This document shows, in pieces, positions 7,212 to 12,643 of a DNA stretch of 12,643 nt. Source of the stretch: Candidatus Poribacteria bacterium (GTDB lineage Bacteria > Poribacteria > WGA-4E > PCPOR2b); the NCBI GenBank assembly GCA_027296925.1, contig JAPUIP010000704.1, positions 1 through 12,643 of the forward strand, read 5' to 3'. Position 1 is the stretch's first letter. Each line of letters opens with the position of its first letter. The position numbers were made by a program, and so were the translations under genes. The notes under the pieces are model-generated. The model was not told the DNA's origin, did no database searches, and saw only the letters and a list, made by a program, of their open reading frames with translations.

Positions 7212-8309
7212 ATGCGACCGAAAGTCTCTATTATCATTCCAACATATAACCGAGCGCGCTATCTGACGGAGGCATTGGAAAGCGCCCTGCAGCAGACCTA
7301 TTCCAATCTTGAGGTCATCGTCGTGAATGATGGTTCGACCGATGAGACGGAGGCAGTCCTGGCGCCATACATGAAGCATATTCGCTATATCAAGCGTGAA
7401 AACGGTGGATGTGCGGCGACGAAAAATACGGGGCTGGAGGCAGCGACTGGCGAATTCATCACCAATCTCGATGACGATGATCGCATCCTGCCGGAGAAGA
7501 TCCAGCGACAGGTCGAGATGTTTATGGAACGCCCGAATTTGGGGCTCTGCGGCACTGGGGTGAATTTTATCGATGCAGATGGCAAGGTAACGGGCCACTA
7601 CATTCCACCACAGATTTCCCCAAGAACTCAGGTCATCCAGTTATTCAGACGTTGCCTGCTCATGCAGTCCAGCGTTATGATCCACCGGAAGTGTCACGAC
7701 CATTTGGGGAATTACAAACGCATTCTCGCTCAAGATTATGAATTTTGGCTCCGCGTTTCGGTGCATTACGAAGTCGGCGTCCTCCCCGAACTCTTGACCG
7801 AATACCGAAATCACGGCGATCAGAGCACCGATCTCCGTAACAACCTCCCGCGAATCAATGCGAGCATAAACCAGTTCACCCGGGACTTTATCGAACAGAC
7901 ACAGATTGAGAGAATCGTTCCGGGAGTCCGTTCTTATCCGGAAGCCCATGCACTCTGTGGCGTGCTCCTCTGCGAGAAGAAATTATTCGCAGAGGCGCAG
8001 GATCAATTTTCGAAGACGCTCCCCAATCCCGTTGGACATTTTGGGCTTTTCCTGCTCAGACTCCACGAGAAACAGTTCACTGAAGCGAAAACCCATGTTG
8101 AACAGGTCAAGGCTTCTGACTCACCGTTTGCGTCAAAGGTGGAAGAAGCTCTCCTGTTGATGGAGAGAGCCCAGACGATTACCCAAAAACCAAAGGTTTA
8201 TCACAACACTTCACCGGAAGTGGTTCGGTTGAGAAATGACCTGAGCCATTTTCACACTTCGGTCATTCGACAGCTACTTTTTCTGGCATGCGGAGGAAAC
8301 TGCGAATAG
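7212..8309 (+). CDS. Family 2 glycosyltransferase (GT-A fold) with helical C-terminal extension
   Basis: A 365-residue soluble protein. The GT2 nucleotide-sugar domain spans about 4-225. Its marks are VSIIIPTYNRARYL (5-18), VIVVNDGSTDET (36-47), the acceptor loop ENGGCAATKNTGLEAATGE and the metal-binding acidic run LDDDD (86-90). AQDYEFWLRV is the ED/QD-type catalytic-base region. The last ~130 residues are predicted helical and TPR-like (CEKKLFAEAQDQF, HEKQFTEAKTHVEQVK). Sugar and acceptor cannot be read from sequence. Start: AGGAAAG (7200-7206) precedes ATG 7212 and conserved homology begins at once; an in-frame ATG at 7062 lies inside the upstream palindrome and is rejected. It is followed after 64 bases by the radical SAM gene on the same strand, so it may glycosylate the peptide product, as GT2 enzymes do in mycofactocin and glycocin loci; alternatively it acts on cell-surface glycan. 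Confidence 0.85.
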   Translation: MRPKVSIIIPTYNRARYLTEALESALQQTYSNLEVIVVNDGSTDETEAVLAPYMKHIRYIKRENGGCAATKNTGLEAATGEFITNLDDDDRILPEKIQRQVEMFMERPNLGLCGTGVNFIDADGKVTGHYIPPQISPRTQVIQLFRRCLLMQSSVMIHRKCHDHLGNYKRILAQDYEFWLRVSVHYEVGVLPELLTEYRNHGDQSTDLRNNLPRINASINQFTRDFIEQTQIERIVPGVRSYPEAHALCGVLLCEKKLFAEAQDQFSKTLPNPVGHFGLFLLRLHEKQFTEAKTHVEQVKASDSPFASKVEEALLLMERAQTITQKPKVYHNTSPEVVRLRNDLSHFHTSVIRQLLFLACGGNCE

Positions 8310-8373
8310 AAAATATGCCAATCAGGGAATCAACGAATCGATCCCTTCACGTCACGCGATAGAGGGGGACCTT

Positions 8374-9762
8374 ATGAAGTTAAAGCTCTCACAATTCACC
8401 GTTCACCTTCACGATTATCCGAGATCGGGGAACCACATCCTATACAACACGCTGACCCGTGCCATGTCAAGTATCGATGATAAGGGATGGCATGTTCTGA
8501 GCGGCTTGCCAAATACTTCTCACGAGCCCTCGGTACAGGAATGGCTTGAGGCTTTGGTAAAGAATGGATTCGTCGTGCCGCAAGATGTGGATGAAGGTGA
8601 GCTATACACCCAGCGGCTCGAAAAAGCGAGGGGTAATACAGACCATTTGCATGTGACGCTCTCGCTGATCCAAAGATGCAATTTTGGTTGCTCCTACTGC
8701 TATCAAGGGGGCGCGCAAAGCACGCATGATGGCAGCAAAATTACGGCAGAAGGAGTTCCAGGCGGCATCAAAACGGATGAGATTCTCGCGTTCCTCAAAT
8801 CGCAGTGCGAGGTGCGAGATGTCAAACGGCTCTATTTCACAGCGTATGGGGGCGAGCCGCTGCTCAACAAGCCCGCGTTGCTGGAGATTGTCTCCGCCAT
8901 GCAAACTTACTGCCAGCAGAGAGAAATCAGATGGTCTTTCGGCATGGTTAGTAACGGCTCGCTGCTGAACCGGAAGACGGTTTTGGAACTGAAGAAATAC
9001 GGCTTTGCGCAGGTCCAGATCACCATCGATGGCAACAAAGAAACGCACGACGCAAGCCGTCCCTGGAGGAGCGTCAAAGGCGAAGAGGTCAGTACCTATG
9101 ACATCATTATGGGGAATTTGGAAAGCTGGGCGGGGGTAATTCATACCGATGTACTGTGCGTAGTTTCCGAATCCAATATTGACGCCGCTCATGAACTGAT
9201 CGACACGCTCGCTAGGAAAGGCTTGGCAAAGAAGCGCATCCGAATGAAATTCTCACCAATCAGCCCCACCTATGACGATGAAACCCTTGAGGCGGTCACA
9301 CAAAATTTCGCTGACAATCCAGACCTCTTAAAAGCAGAGCTTGAGATTATCGATGCCATCACGAAACTACAGATCCACGCCGCGCAGCGAGGTCTGATTG
9401 ATGACCTCCGCCCGCGTGGGACGTGGTGTAACGTCATTCGCGCCAATGGGCAGAATGTGACGATTACGCCAGATGGGAAAATCTACTCATGCGCGTTATT
9501 CATTGGACGGAACGAAAAGTACGACACGGGCCATATCTCAAAGAATGCGCGTGGTGGTTTAGACAATCTGATGAAGACGTTTTCCTATCCGGATGAATGT
9601 AAAAGGTGTACTTATCTGCCGATATGTGCCAATTGTCGTGCAGATTCGCTTGAGAAAACTGGTGACATCCTCGGTGCCAATTCGCACAAGGCACGGTTCG
9701 AGGTGATGCTGCCGCAGATCATCCAAGCGCATTATGATCTGCGGCAACAACAATCCAATTAG
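8374..9762 (+). CDS. Radical SAM / SPASM-domain peptide maturase
   Basis: A 462-residue cytoplasmic iron-sulfur enzyme. The N-terminal ~75 residues hold ILYNTLTRAMSSID and a small helical part ending EALVKNGFVVP, a front domain typical of SPASM peptide-modifying enzymes. The radical SAM core (about 92-300) has C102-x3-C106-x2-C109 in RCNFGCSYCYQ, then the SAM-binding AYGGEPL (157-163), VSNGSLL, and VQITIDGNKETHDASRP. The C-terminal SPASM domain (about 350-425) has C352, C373, C409, C412, C418 and C421 (PDECKRCTYLPICANCRAD) for auxiliary clusters. Such enzymes form C-C, thioether or decarboxylated products on ribosomal peptides; anaerobic sulfatase activators are the main alternative. No sulfatase gene is in the window, whereas a tiny peptide gene lies 92 bases downstream, favouring a RiPP role. 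Ribosome site: GAGGGGG (8361-8367), 6 bases before the ATG. Confidence 0.88.
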   Translation: MKLKLSQFTVHLHDYPRSGNHILYNTLTRAMSSIDDKGWHVLSGLPNTSHEPSVQEWLEALVKNGFVVPQDVDEGELYTQRLEKARGNTDHLHVTLSLIQRCNFGCSYCYQGGAQSTHDGSKITAEGVPGGIKTDEILAFLKSQCEVRDVKRLYFTAYGGEPLLNKPALLEIVSAMQTYCQQREIRWSFGMVSNGSLLNRKTVLELKKYGFAQVQITIDGNKETHDASRPWRSVKGEEVSTYDIIMGNLESWAGVIHTDVLCVVSESNIDAAHELIDTLARKGLAKKRIRMKFSPISPTYDDETLEAVTQNFADNPDLLKAELEIIDAITKLQIHAAQRGLIDDLRPRGTWCNVIRANGQNVTITPDGKIYSCALFIGRNEKYDTGHISKNARGGLDNLMKTFSYPDECKRCTYLPICANCRADSLEKTGDILGANSHKARFEVMLPQIIQAHYDLRQQQSN

Positions 9763-9853
9763 CAATTCCTGGGAAGAGAAGCTTTGACCGGAATCTCTCT
9801 AAGGAATTGCCCGAGCTTTCTGAGAAAGCTCGCTCCTTGTAGGAGGTGATAAA
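9762..9853 (+). promoter_or_regulatory. Leader with stacked hairpins that can occlude the peptide's ribosome site
   Basis: Between the maturase stop and the peptide start lie three possible hairpins in series. They are GCAATTCCT/AGGAATTGC (9762-9770, 9802-9810), then GAGCTTTC-TGA-GAAAGCTC (9813-9831, perfect 8-bp stem), then CTCCT-TGT-AGGAG (9833-9845), in which the Shine-Dalgarno itself is paired. The arrangement could set the enzyme-to-peptide ratio by RNA processing, or gate peptide translation. Structure is read by eye only. Confidence 0.45.
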
Positions 9854-9854
9854 A

Positions 9855-9971
9855 ATGGAACTCGCCATCCACGACGAAGCCGAAATGGATGAAGAGATAG
9901 ATCTTTTGGGCTGCAGCTATGACTTTTACGTCCTGCTAGTCGAACCAATCCTCGATGAAGAAGGGGATTAG
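9855..9971 (+). CDS. Candidate RiPP precursor peptide, 38 residues, highly acidic
   Basis: A 38-residue frame starting MELAIHDEAEMDEEIDLLG, with a centre CSYDFYVLLVEP and the tail ILDEEGD. Fourteen of 38 residues are Asp or Glu; there is no Lys or Arg. The only cysteine (C20) is followed closely by Y22, F24 and Y25, plausible radical SAM targets. The Shine-Dalgarno AGGAGGTGAT (9841-9850) is a ten-base match to the anti-SD of 16S rRNA, 4 bases before ATG 9855, which is strong evidence that this small frame is translated in quantity. It sits directly downstream of the SPASM maturase, as precursor genes often do. The acidic leader followed by Cys and aromatic residues recalls mycofactocin precursors, but it does not end in Val-Tyr. 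LLGC resembles a lipobox, yet there is no basic N-terminus or hydrophobic stretch, so it is not a lipoprotein. Chemistry and cleavage site are unknown. Confidence 0.7.
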   Translation: MELAIHDEAEMDEEIDLLGCSYDFYVLLVEPILDEEGD

Positions 9972-10002
9972 GGCGTCAACACGCCCCAACATTTATGTTT
10001 TT
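9971..10002 (+). terminator. Probable intrinsic terminator overlapping the peptide stop codon
   Basis: GGGCGT-CAAC-ACGCCC (9971-9986) begins on the last base of the TAG stop. It is followed by a second small hairpin AACAT/ATGTT and a T5 run (9998-10002). The T-run is displaced from the GC stem, so termination may be partial. It would close the glycosyltransferase-maturase-peptide unit before the convergent regulator gene. Confidence 0.55.
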
Positions 10003-10009
10003 AGCAGGG

Positions 10010-11665
10010 TCAAGCAAGGGAAGCTTGTTGAGCCTCCCTGACTTTGACTCCCTCTGCCCGAATCTCTTCGTCGAGATACCAGGTATGAATTTCATTGAGG
10101 CAGCGGAGAAGGACCATGCGATGATCTAAAGCACGCAACTGCTTGACATACGTCAGCGGCGTTTCAAGATAAAAAAGCGGAATATCCGGAAGGTCTCTTT
10201 GGATTAATCGTCGGAGCGCCAATAATTGGTCCGGTGTTACTGCGGTGTTTTCATATCGTTGGATACGTTGATCCACTTCAGAACTGCTGTAGCCATTGAA
10301 ATTATGTAGCCCCGATGTTTGCCACATGGCGTATTCCCTTTCAAGGGTCCCTACCGAACGAACCAATAACCGCGCATGTGCTGGGTCGCCAATCTCAGCG
10401 GGAATCCCAATCTCCTTAAGCTGATTCACAATGAGCTCTGCAACCGGATGGTGCTCCGGGACGTTTTCAGAATATTGCACCCGGAACGGCGGATCTGCGA
10501 AATTGGGCACCTGCTTGAGAAATTGTATCGCAGCTTCCGGCTGAGGCGGAGGCGGTGCATGCCAGCGATCGCCCCGGATATAGTCGAAGGGGCCCGATGA
10601 ATATAATGGATTTTTCGAGCCGGCGGCTTTGGCAAGTGCTTCAATGTCCAGAGCCAACGCAATGGCTTGTCGTAACGCGCGGTTTTGAACCAGGGGTTCA
10701 TTCAACATGAAATGTAGATGATAGCGGACAGCGGCGGGTTCCGTTTTAGCAACGAAGTTTTCCCCTGGATGATTCACTTGAATGGCAAAGTGCACCTCTC
10801 CATTGATTAGAGCCCTCTCCAGAGCTTGAACGTCTGGATATTCACGGACCTGGATCTCATCAAAATAGGGCGTCGAAAGAAAATAGTCCGGATTCTTTAT
10901 CAGTCGCCAAAAACCGGGGTGTAATTCGACCGGTTGAAATGGCCCGGTGCCAACCCACTCGGTTGGGCTATCGGTTGTTCCCTCAGGCAGGATAAACGGC
11001 ATCGCAAGCTCTTGAAGTTGGCACGGCGATGTGAGATGGATAGCAATAAAACGCCTATTAAGCGCCTCAACAGCTTCTATCCGGGACTCTTGAGGATTTT
11101 GTTCTAAATAGCGTTGATAGGACCATTTTACATCTGCGGCTGTTAAAGGCTTCCCATCATGAAACTTTACGCCTTCCCTCAGTTGAAACACCCAGCGTTT
11201 TTCCATCGGTTTCCAATTCACCGCCAGGGTGCCGCGAATCTGCCCATGGGGAAGTTCCTCTGCGAGCTTATTAAAAATGAGATCATAAAAATTGGTGATG
11301 ATTCCTGAGGAACGCACCCGCGTGGGATGTGGAAAGTCTTGCATTGGGCAAAAATGCCCAATCACGAAGGTCCCGCCCCGAGTGATCTTCCCTGAAGACG
11401 GAAAAACGATGATGTCCCCACTTGCCGGCTTTGGAGCGTCCCCCCAAAGCTCTCTTTGAGGAACGGATTCGCTATCCGGAAAAAACCAGCCGGGGGGCAC
11501 GGCTAACTCCTTGGATAGCTTGAGGATGACTTCGTAGCTGGGCCTGGTCTTATCGCGGACGTACTTGCTGATGGCTTGTTGAGTAAGTCCCGTTTTTTTC
11601 CCTAACTGTCTTTGGGTTATACCGAGTTGTTTCATACGCTGGGCAATCTGTTTTCCCAATTGCAT
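10010..11665 (-). CDS. XRE helix-turn-helix fused to SBP_bac_5 oligopeptide-binding domain: one-component regulator
   Basis: A 551-residue protein. Residues 1-60 form an XRE/Cro-type DNA-binding domain; the helix-turn-helix covers about 17-43 with TQRQLGKKTGLTQQAISKYV. A ~30-residue linker leads to a family 5 extracellular solute-binding domain (about 95-540). Its signature is FQLREGVKFHDGKPLTAADV (160-179), then GTGPFQPVEL (239-248), ALRQAIALALD and the closing DLPDIPLFYLE. Family 5 domains bind oligopeptides, nickel or sugars and normally sit in the periplasm. Here there is no signal peptide or membrane segment and a DNA-binding domain comes first, so the ligand must be sensed in the cytoplasm. 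SgrR has the same logic and similar length, but with a different, winged-helix N-terminus. Ribosome site GGAGGA lies 6-7 bases before the ATG. It converges on the peptide locus and is divergent from the receiver gene, its likeliest targets. Confidence 0.85.
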   Translation of the reverse strand: MQLGKQIAQRMKQLGITQRQLGKKTGLTQQAISKYVRDKTRPSYEVILKLSKELAVPPGWFFPDSESVPQRELWGDAPKPASGDIIVFPSSGKITRGGTFVIGHFCPMQDFPHPTRVRSSGIITNFYDLIFNKLAEELPHGQIRGTLAVNWKPMEKRWVFQLREGVKFHDGKPLTAADVKWSYQRYLEQNPQESRIEAVEALNRRFIAIHLTSPCQLQELAMPFILPEGTTDSPTEWVGTGPFQPVELHPGFWRLIKNPDYFLSTPYFDEIQVREYPDVQALERALINGEVHFAIQVNHPGENFVAKTEPAAVRYHLHFMLNEPLVQNRALRQAIALALDIEALAKAAGSKNPLYSSGPFDYIRGDRWHAPPPPQPEAAIQFLKQVPNFADPPFRVQYSENVPEHHPVAELIVNQLKEIGIPAEIGDPAHARLLVRSVGTLEREYAMWQTSGLHNFNGYSSSEVDQRIQRYENTAVTPDQLLALRRLIQRDLPDIPLFYLETPLTYVKQLRALDHRMVLLRCLNEIHTWYLDEEIRAEGVKVREAQQASLA

Positions 11666-11744
11666 TCAAATTCCTCCAAGGTGCGATGTTGAACATCCGT
11701 TTGATCGATATGATGTTATTTTCCGCTAGATTGAATCAAAAGGT

Positions 11745-11773
11745 TTGACAACGATAGGTTTTCATCTTATAAT
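11745..11773 (+). promoter_or_regulatory. Fully consensus sigma70 promoter of the receiver gene
   Basis: TTGACA (11745-11750), exactly 17 bp, then TATAAT (11768-11773): a perfect match in both boxes and spacing. Transcription would start near 11780, giving a leader of about 85 bases before the receiver ATG. A promoter this strong normally needs repression, which fits the adjacent dyad. Confidence 0.8.
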
Positions 11774-11776
11774 TTA

Positions 11777-11795
11777 AGACAACTTTTGGTTGTCT
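11777..11795. promoter_or_regulatory. Candidate operator: 7-bp dyad at the transcription start
   Basis: AGACAAC (11777-11783), TTTTG, GTTGTCT (11789-11795) form a perfect 7-bp inverted repeat covering about -3 to +16. A further GACAAC half-site (11747-11752) overlaps the -35 box, 31 bp (about three helical turns) upstream of the equivalent bases of the dyad. The neighbouring XRE regulator is the obvious candidate binder; an RNA hairpin is the alternative. Confidence 0.5.
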
Positions 11796-11865
11796 CATTC
11801 AATCTGGGAAACTGACATGGTTATGATGGCGCAGGTTTAATGTTCGCCGAAACCTATCGGATACA

Positions 11866-12252
11866 ATGTCGATGGCACGCATTCTCGTGGTAGATGATGA
11901 AGAGGGTATACGGACAGCGCTTTGTGCGGCATTGGAACACATCGGGCACGAGGTCGTCGGTGCGCCTGACGGCGAGATGGGGTTGAGGCTCTATCGTGAA
12001 AAACCGACCGACCTGGTTATCCTGGACATCTTTATGCCGGAGAAGGAAGGTCTGGAGGCGATCATGGAGCTCAAGCGTGACTTTCCTGACGTAAAGATTA
12101 TCGCCATCTCAGGAGGCGGCACCGTTGTCGGGGGCTGGGATCCGCTTACCATAGCAGAGCACCTCGGCGCGGTGCGTACATTTACCAAACCCTTTGCGTT
12201 GAAGGAAATCATCGAAGCGGTACGAGAACTCGTCGATGTTTCAACCTCGTAA
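11866..12252 (+). CDS. Single-domain response regulator (CheY-like receiver)
   Basis: A 128-residue receiver domain with no output domain. The acidic pocket is D10-D11 (ILVVDDEEG), the phosphoacceptor D54 (LVILDIFMPEKEG), the switch residue S82 (IIAISGGG) and the conserved K108 (FTKPF); all are present, so phosphorylation is expected. Such proteins act by protein-protein contact or as phosphorelay intermediates. No histidine kinase is in the window. The ribosome site is weak; ATG 11872, six bases on, is an equally possible start because homologues begin at MARILVVDDE. It is divergent from the XRE-SBP regulator and lies behind a perfect promoter with an operator-like dyad, so its transcription may be under that regulator's control (inference). 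Confidence 0.88.
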   Translation: MSMARILVVDDEEGIRTALCAALEHIGHEVVGAPDGEMGLRLYREKPTDLVILDIFMPEKEGLEAIMELKRDFPDVKIIAISGGGTVVGGWDPLTIAEHLGAVRTFTKPFALKEIIEAVRELVDVSTS

Positions 12253-12277
12253 GGAATGGCAATTTAATCACTCCTAC

Positions 12278-12611
12278 ATTTTGTCATTCTGAGGAGCCCT
12301 GCAAGCCTGTCCTGAGCTCGCCGAAGGGAAGAATCTCTGAATCCGGGATCCTTCACGGAGCCTGTCCTGAGTGACCGAAGGGAAGCCTGCCCCTCAAAGT
12401 TCGGGAGCCTGCCCCCGGCTGAGGGGGTAAACTACCCGTCTGAGGGTGTCCCTGAAGCTCTTCGCTAATCGCGAGAGCCTGTGCCGCCTGTCCCGAGCTT
12501 CGAGGTGGACACGGGGCGGAGCCGAAGGATTCAGAGCCTGCACTGCCTGTCGCGCCTGTCCCGAACTTTGAGGGGAGCTTCGAGGGGAGCTTGCCGAAGT
12601 GATGACAAAAT
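12278..12611. repeat. 334-bp MITE-like element with 10-bp terminal inverted repeats and internal GCCTG-motif copies
   Basis: Terminal repeats ATTTTGTCAT (12278-12287) and ATGACAAAAT (12602-12611) are perfect inverses. A second inverse pair, CTCTGAATCC (12335-12344) and GGATTCAGAG (12527-12536), is nested inside. The interior holds nine GCCTG words (12305, 12360, 12385, 12407, 12477, 12486, 12536, 12545, 12554), several extended as GCCTGTCCTGAG or GCCTGTCCCGA and followed by CGAAGG or CGAGG. No coding frame is credible. It resembles dispersed repeats that open with TGTCATTCTGAG in many environmental genomes, here apparently grown by internal duplication. Confidence 0.65.
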
Positions 12612-12643
12612 TATTTGGTACTCATTCCTAATATACAACGCCA

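Noticed and set aside
8374..9762. Reading the SPASM protein as an anaerobic sulfatase-maturing enzyme
   Set aside because: No sulfatase gene lies nearby and a strong small-peptide gene follows; the nearby SUMF1 remnant is 7.6 kb away and of the DGR type. It is kept only as an alternative.
9900..9920. LLGC in the small peptide as a lipoprotein lipobox
   Set aside because: There is no positively charged N-terminus or hydrophobic segment before the cysteine; the preceding residues are mostly acidic.
11817..11840. Seven-codon upstream frame (MVMMAQV) before the receiver gene
   Set aside because: A GGGAA lies at a plausible distance, but so short a frame in a leader is easily chance and no attenuator hairpin follows.
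12278..12611. CRISPR array in the repeat-rich right end
   Set aside because: The GCCTG-headed units are short, degenerate and irregularly spaced (9 to 70 bp), with no constant repeat or unique spacers.

Overview
The window reads as an accessory region of an uncultured Gram-negative bacterium of roughly 50% GC. An outer-membrane barrel/OmpA/SPOR protein with a signal peptide, sigma70-type promoters and canonical Shine-Dalgarno sites support an outer-membraned bacterium. The gene mix (SUMF1-domain protein, PIN-type toxin-antitoxin debris, interspersed palindromes, radical SAM/SPASM peptide chemistry) would fit large-genome uncultured groups such as Poribacteria; that placement is inference only.

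Left part (1-1600) is debris of mobile and conflict systems. The start of a probable transposase gene (minus strand) runs off the left edge. It abuts the surviving C-terminal part of a formylglycine-generating-enzyme-fold (SUMF1) protein whose last ~30 codons look like the variable region of a diversity-generating retroelement (DGR). Next come a small antitoxin gene and only the first 24 codons of its PIN-type toxin, then a perfect 15-bp palindrome and an apparently empty stretch.

Middle part (1600-6950) is more conventional: a PhnP-like metallo-beta-lactamase-fold phosphodiesterase, a large secreted PorV-like/FlgD-Ig/OmpA/SPOR envelope protein on the minus strand, and a divergent gene for a secreted DUF3352-like protein with a recognisable promoter and a strong intrinsic terminator.

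Right part (7050-12250) is the most interesting block. Three same-strand genes follow a REP-like nested palindrome: a GT2 glycosyltransferase, a radical SAM/SPASM peptide maturase, and a 38-residue peptide rich in Asp/Glu with no Lys or Arg. The peptide has an unusually perfect ribosome-binding site preceded by stacked hairpins. Convergent to them lies a 551-residue cytoplasmic regulator fusing an XRE helix-turn-helix to an oligopeptide-binding SBP_bac_5 domain. Divergent from that is a CheY-like receiver gene behind a fully consensus sigma70 promoter with a dyad just after the -10. I read this as a candidate RiPP locus (possibly glycosylated, loosely mycofactocin-like in parts list) with a candidate intracellular peptide or ligand sensor beside it. 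The link between the parts is inference.

The right end (12278-12611) is a 334-bp non-coding element with 10-bp terminal inverted repeats and nine copies of a GCCTG-headed motif.
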